Assembly: GCA_018894105.1 (NCBI GenBank)
Contig: CM032126.1
Coordinates: 8,893,001-8,957,000, forward strand
Reading direction: 5' to 3'
DNA from: Jacaranda mimosifolia
Taxonomy: Eukaryota > Streptophyta > Magnoliopsida > Lamiales > Bignoniaceae
Length of the DNA: 64,000 nt
Of this stretch, positions 1 to 11,447 are shown piece after piece; positions within the stretch are counted from its first letter, which is position 1, and every line of letters starts with the position of its first letter. The translations under genes and the position numbers were made by a program. The notes under the pieces were generated by a model. The model saw nothing but the letters and a program-made list of their open reading frames with translations, was not told the DNA's origin and searched no databases.

Positions 1-262
1 GGTCATAGGAAGAATAACCAACTTCATGTGGTTATATCTTTCCTTCAAAGTATTCCACAGATCAATAGGATCTTTAACGGTGAGAAATTCAGTTTTCAAA
101 CTCTCGTCAAGATGATGACGGGGAAAATCATTGCTCTGGCATGGTCTTGGACAATATCCTTGTTTGACTCCACATATGCATTTTAGCATCAAGAACCCAT
201 GATAAAAAGTTCTTTCCAGAAATATCAAGAGGTACAAAGTCAAATTTAGTAAGGTTAGCCAC
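1..262 (-). pseudogene. Ty1-copia gag (UBN2-like) fragment
   Basis: Read on the minus strand, this encodes pieces of a plant copia gag polyprotein. Near the start is a FDFVPLDISGKNFLSW-like segment. After a frame change around 145-170 comes a segment containing DPIDLWNTLKERYNHMK, the classic gag (UBN2) signature. The reading frame runs off the left edge, so downstream gag and pol would lie outside the window. At least one frameshift separates the two blocks, so this is a relic. No LTR was recognised to its right (300-860). The family assignment is by motif only. Confidence 0.7.
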
Positions 263-862
263 AAGAAAAGAAATCAACAAAGTTACCTCAATATTATCTT
301 GATATCACTTGATTAATAGAGTCTTCAACTTTTAGTATACTTTAAGAAGATAGAGTCGAGTTGGTAACATATTATGAAACTATCTCAAGATGATTAAATT
401 TGACTAACTAAAAATAGAAAATATAAGAAAAAAAGACAGAGAAATATAACCAGCAATTCTTTGATACTTTTGTATTATAAGCTTTTCTATTAGCTTCAAT
501 AAGTTATCTCAAATGAGGTGCCAAATACCCCAATATATAGAGTTACAAAATGGGAGATTCATGAATGATAATTTAATATAATACACGTACATAGGGATCA
601 AGAAATTCAAGAAAAATGTATATGAGAATACAAATGAATATTCATATTCAATAATTTCATAAGAATCAGAAAATATAATGATACTTTTTATCATTAAATT
701 CTCACTATACGTATGTATAACCAATGCCAACAATAATTTAATTAAATAACCAATAATGACAACTTTCGCCATTAAATTTGTGAAAGTCATTATTATGGCA
801 AAAATGTTTATTATCACCTAACGTATACATTAATAGCTAGTGACAACTTGCAAATTGCCATC
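263..862. other. AT-rich stretch without recognisable gene
   Basis: AT-rich DNA between the gag relic and the first miniature element. Frames here translate only to low-complexity hydrophobic peptides. It could contain the untranslated leader or a decayed LTR of the minus-strand copia element at 1-262, but I could not find a paired repeat or a clean primer-binding site. Confidence 0.4.
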
Positions 863-1012
863 TACTACAAAAAAATTAAGGCATCAATTAGGCTAATCCA
901 TAGTTGATGCTAAAAATTTATAGGATTGGCTACGAAATTGTCATATTCAAGTTTGAAATTGATGTTCTCATAGCTAACCTTCGCTACAACCAATTCGTAG
1001 CTGATGATTATT

Positions 1013-1049
<37 letters not shown>

Positions 1050-1274
1050 TAATTTTCATTCAAATAATACATAACTATTCTTTACACTCCGTAAATAAAA
1101 TGTTACGAATTGATAATTAATAGTTTTTGTTGATTATAATTAAAAAAGTTTATATTTACTACAAAAATTCATAGCTAAATTTTGTAGCTACATCTACGAA
1201 ATTAATTTCAATATAGCAAATATTTAAAAAAATTTAACATTTTTCAGCGGCTAATAGAGTTTTTTCTTGTAGTA
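863..1274. mobile_element. CACTA-like miniature element (degenerate ends)
   Basis: The left end reads ACTACAAAAAAAT and the right end is its inverse, TTTTTTCTTGTAGTA. This matches the CACTACAAGAAAA-type terminus of plant CACTA elements with the outermost base mutated on both sides. The interior contains repeated inverted motifs around GTAGCTA and CTACGAAATT and no coding capacity. A (TA)n(TG)n microsatellite lies at about 1,012-1,049. Flanking triplets ATC and AAT do not match, so the target duplication is lost or the ends are slightly misplaced. Confidence 0.5.
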
Positions 1275-1436
1275 AATATTAAAAAGTTGGTTGCACCTTA
1301 AAATTGCAACACCATATTCTCTCATGGAATAATTCCTTGCTTTAATTAGAAAAGCATTTCTGTAAGCAAGACTGCAAGTGCATGCCGATCTAAAGTACCC
1401 AACACGTGTTACGTGCTTGTTAGTTTGTGCTATATT

Positions 1437-2880
1437 AAGGCAATGTTTAGTTAATATTAGTTGAAAATTTTTATAAGCTACTACATTTTATAATATGTGT
1501 TTTGAAACTTATAAGATGTTAGATTTTATTTTGAAAATAAATTTTAAAGTATGTGGATAAAATAAGATTTTAAGTTAACCGTGTAAAATAAAACACTACT
1601 AAAAAAACACTGTTTTGAGACAGAAAAAATCCATCGCAAAATACTTGGTTGCCACTACTAAAAAAACACTATTTTGTGATGGATTTTACGACAGAAAAAA
1701 TCCATCGCAAAATACTTGGTCGTTGTAATTTACGATGGAAATTTCCGTTGCAAATTCGGTGCTTTTGCAACGGAATTTTCCGTCACAAATTGGGCATTTT
1801 TGCGATGGAAAATTCCATAGCAAAAATGGTAATTTTGTGACCGATTTTTATCCGTCGCAAGTGTTCAGTTTTTTGGTATTTTTTGCGACGGATTTTTCCG
1901 TTGCAAAATATTTTTAATTTTTTTTTATTTTGCAGCATTTTTCCAATATTAAAAATATGTAATCAATAATAGTATATTCATAAATCCAACACCACCATAC
2001 TTAACGATATTTATGACCATCAATTGATAAAACAATAAATTTTCCATAAAATCCAAATATAACATTAAAGAAACAAAATATTTATAAATTCAACAATATA
2101 AAAATATTAAATGTAATTATGAAAGTGTAATCAACTTAATACAGTATATACCAAAATATTCATACATAAGTCAATCAATCATCATCCTCATCATCTATGT
2201 TTCTTCGTGGCTGTTTATTAAGAGATATAGATAAGGATGGTGCATGAGATATCTCTGGCCAAGGTAAATGTAAGCTGGGTGCCTTGAAGGAGAGATTTGT
2301 AGGCGGACAAAACGGTGATGTATGAGGATGAACGGATGGTGATGGGGTATGCATATTCTGCTACTGTTCCTGCATGAACATCTGTCGCAAAATTGGGATT
2401 TTCTTTTCCATCTCAAAACTTGACGTTTGCGACGGATTTTTCCATCGCAAATATCCCAATTTTGTGACAGATTTTATTCCATCGCAAAACTTGACATTTG
2501 CAATGGAAAAATCCGTCGCAATTGTTTTTTTTTTTTATTATTTTTTAATTTTTGCGACGAAAAATTTTGTGACGGATTTTTCGTCGCAAATCGCGATGAA
2601 TTTTTTCCGTCGTGGAAAGGTATTTTTTTAGTAGTTTAAATAATGATAATTTTGTAATTAATATAGTTTAATTAAAAAAGTTCTTTTAAGATCTTGAAAA
2701 TAGGTATAAATTTCTTATTTTTTTAAAAAGAATTTATATTATCCTAACATCTTATTTTATAAGCTTACAATATCTTTTTCAAAGAAATTTACTAGGCACC
2801 TTGCAATATCTTATAACTTCTGAAATATCATATCAGATATTTTAAAAAACATATAAACTCACCGAAACATCCTCAAGTAC
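1437..2880. mobile_element. Possible outer MITE split by the CACTA element
   Basis: The sequences on either side of the 1,594-2,636 CACTA element look like weak inverse copies of each other. The left arm contains GCAATGTTTAGTTAATAT and CTTATAAGATGTTAG. The reverse complement of the right arm contains GGATGTTTCGGTGAGTTTAT and ATAAGATGTTAGGAT. The simplest reading is an older AT-rich MITE of about 400 bp with the CACTA element nested inside it. The similarity is imperfect and the ends are not fixed. Confidence 0.3.
1594..2636. mobile_element. Non-autonomous CACTA element with subterminal repeats
   Basis: The element starts CACTACTAAAAAAACAC and ends with the inverse TTTTTTTAGTAGT, the last base being changed. 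Both flanks carry dense subterminal repeats of the type GCGACGGATTTTTCCGTCGC in both orientations (about 1,680-1,910 and 2,385-2,620), as expected of transposase-binding repeats in En/Spm elements. The middle (about 1,920-2,380) is unique AT-rich DNA without a transposase. The first 59 bases are duplicated, so a second CACTACT start lies at 1,653. Flanking triplets AAA and TAA agree at two of three positions. Confidence 0.65.
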
Positions 2881-3446
2881 CCTATAGCTCGCCCATGCTA
2901 CATGCTTGTTTTTATTATTCTAAAATAATTTTCTTTCTTCATTCTTAAATTAGTTGTATTCTATTAATTTGGATCTAAAATTTTAAGTGTATTTTTTTGA
3001 TCCTTCATCTTTAATTTTACTTCACAGCAAACAGATATAAATTTTAAAACTCATTTGTATCAATTTGTATCCCATAATTCCTGTATTAATTAACATGTTT
3101 TGAATGTTTTGAAAACACTGATTACATGCTCAAGAACTCGTTTTACAAGCACGAATTCCTCCCTCCTACTATCAAGTAATTAATATACCTTTCTCCATCA
3201 TCATTGTTTTGAATTTTTCTCTCTTTTTTTTAGTTGTTGGGACTCATATATTTCACAACTTATAATACCTCTAGTACTCTTATATTATACTTGACTTGAT
3301 TTTCACTTCATTCCAAAAAGAGATCTATATATACATATTTATTCAGGCATTGATTGTCTATATTGAAATAATATTTTCTAATTAATTAATTAGTTTCCTC
3401 AAACGATGTTGGCATTTTTGTCAAAACTCGTGAAGAGTGCTGTGTC
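2881..3446. other. Upstream region of the ankyrin/PGG pseudogene
   Basis: AT-rich sequence with no ORF or recognisable repeat. It immediately precedes the inferred first exon of the ankyrin/PGG pseudogene and would have held its promoter. No specific regulatory element can be assigned. Confidence 0.35.
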
Positions 3447-6400
3447 ATGGGCACCCCACGGGTTTTGTTCGACCGGCAGCGGAACCCATTCATCAACTCA
3501 ACCGTGTTAGAGGGCCCCAGAAACGCGGCTGCTGAGATCAATAAGGGTACAGGATTATTTTCCCATTCATTTTCCCATGTCTCTGCTAATTAAAATCACA
3601 TATATAGGCCTAACACAATTTTTTATTTCGTTGTATATATTATAATAATTACTCATCCTTACCGTAGTATGATATATTTCGTCTATTTCAATCGATATTT
3701 TATTTTTTATTATAAACTATTATTTAAAAAAAATAAATATCTACTTATATATAACTAGAGATATATATATGAATGGCATATATATATATATATATTTAAA
3801 CTTGATGTGTATTCATAAAGTGAAATTAATACATAAAATCCAAAATATGTTTTTCATTATAACTAGTAACTACATACAAAACAAATTATTACCGGGCACA
3901 GGTCATTACTCATTAATAACATAGATATATATTTAATTAAGAAAACGCATGCATCCATGCAGTATTCGGACCAGCCGTAACATATATCGAAGAAGAGGCT
4001 ATAATCAAGTACGAACCACTATACAGAGCTGTAATCCATGGTGACTGGGAAGCAGCAAGAGATTAATTTCATTGGAGGAACAGCTCTGCATGTCGCAGTA
4101 GGGACAAGACCAAAAGCAACTGATGATAATTTTGTCGAAAAGTTGGTCGATCGGATTGGAAATAATGATTCAATTATAGAGCTGCAGGACGGTTTTGGCC
4201 GCACAGCTTTAAGCATTGCTGCAGCTGTCGACAACATATCAGCAGCAAAAATTTTAGCTGACAGACTGCCAAAATTGCTCTTCATCACTAACATTTACGG
4301 CCATTTTCCGGTTGAGACGGCAGCTCTATATGGCCACAGAGATATGCTTATGTACTTGCTTGAGTTGAGTACTCATCCAGAGGCCATTAGTTTTAAGGAA
4401 GAACGGAGACTCCGAGTTCTTATATACACAATTGGTGCTGAACTCATTGGTACGTGAGTATCTTTCTATTTTAATTTTGTCAAGTGCCACCTTAAATCAT
4501 TGTAAAGAAAATTAACATCCTTTGCCAATGGAAAAATCCATCACAAATTTAATAAAATTTATCACAAAACATGACTTTATATTGGATTTATTTCACAAAT
4601 TCTTTGGTATACACTTCGTCACTAACTAGTTTTATGACAAAAATAAAGTGTGTCACATAATTAATATTTTGATGGAATTTCAGTCATGGATCGCGTGGAA
4701 AATCATTCGATTAGAATGTTTAGAGTTATGACATTTGTGACGGAATCTTTATATCCCTCACAAGTGTCATTAGTAATATATACTTTTGTTCCTTTTTTTA
4801 AATTCATTAGTAATTTATCAATTAAAATTCATCACAACTGTCTTCAATATATGATGAAACTCTATTCCTTACAAAATTTTCATTAGTAAAGCTGTGTTTC
4901 CTTGTAGTGAATTAAAGTAATCTTAAGTAGATGATATATATATGAATGCTCAAATCAACTTATATACATTAATTCTTGTGGCTTGCAGATGTTGCAATGG
5001 ATTTGTTGGACAAGTACCCTGAATTGGCGAGACTCAAACTTCCTGATCAAAATACTTCAGCTTGAAAAGTATAGCTGGGAAGAAGCTAGTCTCTGTTTAC
5101 CAATCGGAGACGCTTCAGCATCAGTTTCATATTCTGTGGTAATTAGCTCTCCAGTCGCCAAATTAATTTCCATATATATATATATATATATATATGTATG
5201 CATGCTGCTTTGATCACTCATTTGATGATGATATTTTCATTTAAATATTTCAGATCGTCATAATCAACATAAATCTTTGTGCGAGAAACTGCAACCTTCA
5301 AAACATAAGGAAGCTGTTTATATTTATCTTGATGCGATGATGATGGCGCTGCAATTAGGGGTCCATGATGTGGTTCAACTGATTGTGGAGGCATTTCCTG
5401 GTATCATTTATCACTGTGCAACTGGTCCTTGCGCTCCTTCTAATGTTTATACTTCGTCAATTGAACGCGCCAAAATATACACATTTCACAAAGAGCTATC
5501 TATCTTTCACTTGGAGGTTAAAAACCGCTCCGCAGAGGTCTTTAATTACATTTATAAAATGAGTGATGCTAAACTCGCCTTCTCAAGTGCACAGATCCTG
5601 GGGGCAATAACCTCTTGCATTTGGCTGGGAAACTAGGTCCTTTTAATAATCTCGATGAGATTTCTGGTGAGGCTCTCCAGATACAGCATGAATTACAATG
5701 GTACAAGGTAAAACTTAATTTTTATTTCATTATTATTGCTCTAGTACTACTCTAAGTATCTTATCCAATGCTTACCCGTGTTAAATTTGCTCACTCTTTA
5801 TATGATTTTTGGCAATTCTTACCTATTGAATTAGTTTTCGAGGTGACTCAGGTTGAAAATCCATTCTTTTATATGGTATCAAAGTCAGTCTTTCTTGGTA
5901 TTGGGTTACCTAGCATTATTTGGCCATTCATTTCATGTTATTCAATGCATTAAATGTTTATTTCTAGATATGTGTGGAGTGTGTTAAATTCCCACATCAA
6001 TTAAGTATATCTAGTGATCTCTTTATATGACCTTGGATAATTCTCATTTTTTGAGCTAAATTTTAGGATAGACTCAAGCTTCATTCTTTAATAACCTGAA
6101 AAGACATGCCACACATTAACTTTTACTTCTTTCCAATTTTATGCTCTTTATTTTATGTATTCCAACTAACAAATAAAATATATCCGAGAATGAGAGTTGT
6201 TCATAAAAATGTCAAATTGATATCTCAACAAGTAAAATGGTGAAAATCTAATTCGACTACGTGACATTAATTACAACAATAATTCTTGCTAGACAATATA
6301 TATCTACATTATCATATTATATGTTCTCTCTCTTTTTAGTTGGTGATGACATGCACAATTAATAATGAGTTAAAAATATTATTGCACGTACGCACAGATG

Positions 6401-7071
6401 GTGGAAACTTTGTCCATCCTAATTTTCGAGACCAAACAAACAATGATGGGAAAACTCCCAAAATGTTGTTTACAGAAGAGCACAAGAATTTGAAAGAAGC
6501 AGGTGAGAAATGGATGAAAGATACGGGTCTCTCATATATGATTGCAGCAGCACTAATTCCCACAGTGATATTTGCTAGAGCCATTACAGAACCCGGTGGC
6601 AACGAAAGCACCACCGGCTTCCCTATATTTTCTAAAGAAAAGGCATTCATCATATTTGCTATTTCAGATGCTGTCTCCCCGTTCACCTCCACCACATCTC
6701 TCTTAATGTTCTTGTCCATCATGGGATTGCGTTATAGAGAAGAAGATTTTGTTTATGTCCTACCAAATAGACTAATAATTGGCCTTGCCCTCTTCCTCTC
6801 CATAACATTTATGATTGTAGCTTTCACTGCCACCGTATATCTCGTGTTTGGCCAACAAAAAGTCTGGATTCTTATTCCGACGGCTACCTTTGCCTGTTTA
6901 CTGTTTACTTCATTTGTTCTCTTGCAATCTTCCCTTCTAATCGATTTGATTTTTTCGACTTATGAATTTAAGAATAAACAACTGCGCAAAGCTAAGGCAT
7001 TACTAAATTGCCTTATGTTAGAAAGTGTGTGCCCTAAATTCCAATTATCTAATACATTTGTATTATTTTAA
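3447..7071 (+). pseudogene. Ankyrin-repeat/PGG-domain membrane protein, degenerate
   Basis: This is a relic of a plant ANK-PGG (ITN1/ACD6-like) gene; such proteins have N-terminal ankyrin repeats and a C-terminal PGG domain with four membrane helices. Exons inferred from splice sites are 3,447-3,546, 3,963-4,449, 4,989-about 5,139, 5,254-5,707 and 6,340-7,071. Ankyrin motifs include GGTALHVAVG, DGFGRTALSIAAA and GHFPVETAALYGHRDM. The PGG exon shows KWMKDTGLSYMIAAALIPTV, then EPGGNESTTGFPIFSKEKAF, then hydrophobic segments. It is broken. An in-frame stop at 4,064 goes with loss of about 15 residues usual after GDWEAAR, and another stop lies at 5,063. A frameshift near 5,593 separates FNYIYKMSDAK from NNLLHLAGKLGP. 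A CACTA-type element sits in intron 2. The last exon is intact over 243 codons and could still be transcribed. Confidence 0.8.
4498..4909. mobile_element. CACTA-type MITE in the pseudogene intron, TSD AAT
   Basis: The right end TTTCCTTGTAGTG is a canonical inverted CACTA terminus. The left end CATTGTAAAGAAAATT is a degenerate counterpart. Both ends are flanked by the triplet AAT (4,495-4,497 and 4,910-4,912), the 3-bp duplication expected of this superfamily. Inside are repeats such as CAATGGAAAAATCCATCACA, closely like the subterminal repeats of the element at 1,594-2,636, so the two probably belong to one family. There is no coding capacity. Confidence 0.55.
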
Positions 7072-8364
7072 TTAATAAAATTGAGTATTACTGCAAGTTA
7101 TATATATTTAGTTATTTATTCATTAGATGGATATATTATTTATTTTCGTATGGTGGTATTCTAAATGAAAATGCTGTTAATTCTAGAGAAAATACTTAGA
7201 TTATAAAAATTATTTGATTTTTTAGCTCGTAATCAATAATGTGTCTGTTTGTAAAGACTATAATGTATTATGGTTTGTTTCTTGATTATATGAACGGAGA
7301 TTCTAAGTGTAGCATATTGATGTCTGCTAAAGAGGTTGGAGCACTACACTGGACCTCTTGAATCTTTCATTCTAAACTACTACATAGAATTAATAAGTAT
7401 AAATTATAAATCCTAAGGATATTGTGACTCTATGCATGTAGTGTTTTATCGACTTGATGTACTTAGAAGTGGGTTTTAGGTGATTAATATACTTTATACG
7501 TTGGGTGGCTGCATGAAATGTGATAAGGAAGGATGTTCAACTTGAAAACTATAATCTTTTTAATATGAAAGGTATTTCCTAAATTGATTTGTATGATTCA
7601 ATTTTTTTTACAACATTGGATAGACTATTTAACGTAAAATTCCAATCTTGGGAAAGCAAATCAACATCCTAGAGTGAAAATGAGGCTAGAACAGGTAGAA
7701 TTCTTCCTCCACAAAAGTCCAACTTTAACAGGGAATTATATTGATTCCAACGAGTTAGTTTTCGTGATGTGTGTGGATTATAACTCTTCAATAGAAATAC
7801 TATAAAGGGGAGTGATTACTTTGCCGAGCATAGTTGAAATTGAGTTGGGAAATTGCTGTGGAAAATCCATCTACTCAAATTAGGGACATCTTCTTCCTCT
7901 TAATTTCTGCACGCTAACTGTTGGACGAAAATACTTATAGAATTTTCCATTCCAAAATGGCTCAAAGGGGGATTGCTAGGGCTCCCTTGGCATTCGTTAA
8001 TAGAAAATCCTTATCAACACATAGCAAATACACAAAATTTTGAAGACTTCAAGTAAGTCATCAAATTAAGGGATGTTTCTATATCTTTGTGTTTTCTTCT
8101 TCATCCTTTCTCTCCCTTTTTTTTCTTTTAGATACTTCCTTACCTTAAGTTTTTCTTCTCTTCTCTTTTTCTTTTCCAGGTTAAGAAACATAGACCATTC
8201 ATGTTCAACTCGTGAGGATGTATATTGGGGATCACACAGAGCCATCTATATGTATTATCATTGGAAGTGATAAAGACAAACTCAAAGTTAAAAGTACCAG
8301 ATTGGTTATCCATAAATCGGCCAATAATGTTCTTCGTTCCATAACTTGACCTCCCAATAACTCT
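7072..8364. other. Unassigned sequence between two pseudogenes
   Basis: No ORF with recognisable homology and no clear paired repeat. It may contain the 5' part of the mobile-domain element that follows, whose first recognisable protein begins near 8,365, but I found no LTR matching the one proposed at 11,448-12,756. Confidence 0.3.
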
Positions 8365-9960
8365 ATGCATATCCAAGAATGGTCCGAGGAGGCAACCAGG
8401 GAAGTGATTGATCCACGTTCTAGCATTACATCTTGTTCTAGGATACTTTTCTTGAAGTCCTTCCTTCATGATGCCAAAGCTACCGACTCAGAATTTTCAT
8501 TTGCAGATTATCACCCCATCATTAACGGATGCTCATTGAGGATTCTTACATCAAGGTTTGGAGAAGTATCTTTTCATACAGGTTATTGGGAATGGATAGA
8601 GGATGTACTAGGCCATTATGTAAATGCTCTTCGTCAAGCTAGGATCTATGCAACAGTACATGCCTGGCTTTTCACATATGTCTACCATAAGAACATCCTT
8701 CAAGCCTTCTTTTAGCTATGGTGCCTTTCCATGAACAGCTTACTGGTGAATTTTCAGTTTCTTTGTGGGATCTTCATGCACTTAGTGGGTTGCCTATCTG
8801 TGGAGGTTTCTATATCTTCGTGTACTTAGTGGATAGCCTATCCGCGGAGGTTTCTATAATGAAACTATCCCTACTGTGAAGGAACTACTTCGTGATGATT
8901 GACTCCCTTCTCTACCACGAAGCTGCAAGTATCTATTTCTGGCTTATCATATACTTCCAAAGGACTCTGATGGCATTCTTATTTCTAATTAGATTAGTTT
9001 TTGGTTTAAAGGACCAACCAGATATGCAGAGCCGCCTTTGAGGTCTTTCCAGAAAAGGTCAACTAAGCCAAAGATCTCTCATAATCCGTGTGGAAGAATC
9101 GATGCATCACTTTTACCTCTCACTAAGGAATATGATGAGCCATTTATGATGTTAGAGGTTGAACAAGATGTTAGAGGGGAGACCTACTTGACTGTCTTCC
9201 TTTCATGTTGGTTACGTAGCTTCGTTCTATCATATAGCAAAGCAAATCTAATTCGTGCCATCGTCCTCAAGGTTGCTAGTAGAATGGTAAACGGTGATAA
9301 CTTTTCTCTTGCAGTTCTTGTATTAGTGGGCATCTATCGCGGTTTGAGGAATATGTCGAATTCACCAAGTCTTCAGGAATCTTTTTCTATCTTTTTTATT
9401 ATTTATTATGTTCATAGTTGGATAGGGCACTACCTCGACACTCATTTTTTATCTAAGATTGATGTAGAAGGAGCTGAGATGGTCAAATATGTAGGGGAGA
9501 ACATGGCTAAATATTTTGATCTTTCAAAGGTACGGGATTTGTTCCTCAGTATCAACCCTTCAACCATTCAAAATCTATGCTTGTTTCCACACAAGCAGTT
9601 CACAGTAATAGATGAACCATGCATATCAAATACTTATAAAGACCTTTTTGTGGCTTTACGTTCTAGCTATTTGATATTTCAATGTGGAAAAAAGCATATC
9701 ATTGAAGCTTATAGCCCTCATCAATTCAGTGGCGATGTAGATTTTGTCAACATATCTCAGGCAACTTAAAGAAAGAGATCCTTACTTGTGATTTGTACGA
9801 GCTTGTTCGACTTTGGCAGTCATGTACTTTACTGAACACATCTTACAAACTTATTATTCCTAGCAATACTTCTTCCTTTCCATTGGCCACAAAGGAATAT
9901 GTGGATTGGTGGGACAAACACTTGAAGGCTTTACAAACAAAAGGTACTAAAATTGTTCTC
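8365..9960 (+). pseudogene. Plant mobile domain (PMD) protein, degenerate
   Basis: Two long frames encode blocks of the plant mobile domain (aminotransferase-like PMD) family, known both in transposons and in host genes of the MAIL1/MAIN group. Block 1 (8,365-8,715) has GYWEWIEDVLGHYVNALRQA and AWLFTYVYHKNILQAF. After a frameshift, 8,725-8,820 reads SVSLWDLHALSGLPICGG. Block 2 (9,038-9,769) has FLSCWLRSFVLSYSKANLIR, SLAVLVLVGIYRGL and LRSSYLIFQCGKKHIIEAYS, and a further frame gives KEYVDWWDKHLKAL near 9,895. A duplication of about 45 bp (about 8,770-8,865) repeats the TTAGTGG...GGAGGTTTCTAT segment. Multiple stops and shifts make it non-functional. Its position before a polypurine tract and an LTR-like sequence suggests it belonged to a transposon rather than being a host gene. 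Confidence 0.65.
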
Positions 9961-11447
9961 AAAGTTAATTAGATAGGTGGAATCTGATTCTGGTCAACTC
10001 AATCAACTTGGGGAGAGAATTGAACATCATGCATCTGAGCTTGGGCATCATAAAAAGAATCCATCTCATCCTAAACAAACCTTAATGGAAGATTCCAAAA
10101 ATAACTCAGCAGCTTCACCTCTTCAAAATCCTCTTGTTTCAAAGCAAATTAAATGAGGGAATTTGGAGCCTAAGGAGTATAATACTGCTAACCATACCAA
10201 AGTGCCATTGAAAAGACGTAGCTTTCTCGAGGTTTCATTCCCATCTGATGCTCTAATGGAAGGAAATGAAATAATTTATGCACTTTCTGGCTCAAATGAT
10301 GACTCCAACAACTAATGCATTCTCAAGAAGAAACCAAAGGTTTTAGATTTAAATAACATCAATATTAATTCAAAATTCTTTGTAGATGTTCTAAGTTCTT
10401 CTTTACCTTTGGATAAATTAGCAAAATATGTAAAGTTATTTTTTTTATGCACCTCTTTTTTTTTTGTTTTATATTTGTCAATCCTTTGCACTAATTTCTT
10501 CTTCTTCTCTTCTTCCCTTTTTTTATAGCTTGTAGATCTTGAAATAACAATCCCAATTACTTCTTAAGGTAGTGTTGGTTCGATAAATGGGGTTAATCCT
10601 TGTAACTTACTTGAAACAACCATTTCCCAACCTCTTAACATTGGCATGTAAGCTTCCCATAATACTGCTGATTCCTATAAATGGCCAAAGGTAATATTAC
10701 CTGATATTGCAAATGATAAGGCTTTTGTCAAGAAAGACAAGCCAAAAAGGACATTTGAAGCTCCATCTTGGGCACTTCCAGCTGTTGAAGTTTCTGAATT
10801 TTGTTATCGAGTTATAAAGACTGAAGCTGAGCAGATGTTAGTCAAATTCTATTGAGAACGAATATTAATGTAAAGTTGATGCAAGTCTTAAGGCTAAGAT
10901 AGATGACCTAACTAAAATTGTGGAAAGTCTTGCAGGCCGTCTGGAAACTCTTGTTGATTCAGCGAACTACAAGCTGGAACGTCTTCTTCGCAAGTCCAGT
11001 CGCACTCGTGATAGTGTGACTCGACTGAAAGAAAAAGTTAGGTCATTTCTGAATGCCTCCTAGTCTGCTTTTGATGATGAAGATGGGGGAATATGAAATT
11101 TAAAAAATTTTGTTTTTGTTTTCTGCTATTTGCTGCTGTTGGAACTTTGCTCTTGTTATTCTGGAACTTTGATGAAACTAAAAATCTTTTTGGGCCTGTA
11201 ATAACTTATTATTCTAAATACCTTTTGCTTTCATTTTGGGCCTGTAATAACTTATCATGGATGATTACTTTTTTTATTGCTTGGGCATGCCTAATGATTC
11301 AATATATATATCTGCTAGTATTTGTTGCTTGTCTAGTATTTTCTTGAGTACGTGAATAGAAAAAACACCAATCACTCCAGATAGGGGGAGTTTGGATGAT
11401 ATCTTTCCACTCTACTCAAATTTTGTCATCATCAGAAAGGGGGAGAT
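9961..11447 (+). other. Decayed 3' part of the PMD element, ending in a polypurine tract
   Basis: Short frames with stops continue the PMD-type ORF; 10,900-11,050 translates in pieces to a heptad-like, coiled-coil-like segment. A GGGCCTGTAATAACTTAT motif occurs twice (about 11,192 and 11,239). The stretch ends with the purine run GAAAGGGGGAGA just before TTGTTAACC, as expected for a polypurine tract next to a 3' LTR. No reverse transcriptase motif was found here, so the element is either incomplete or non-autonomous. Confidence 0.4.

Noticed and set aside
509..817. Minus-strand frame of 102 codons
   Set aside because: Composition is that of translated AT-rich DNA (Ile/Tyr/Phe rich), with no motif and no neighbouring exon structure.
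8365..9960. PMD ORF considered as a functional MAIL1/MAIN-type host gene
   Set aside because: Several frameshifts, stops and an internal duplication, plus adjacency to LTR-like sequence, point to a transposon relic.
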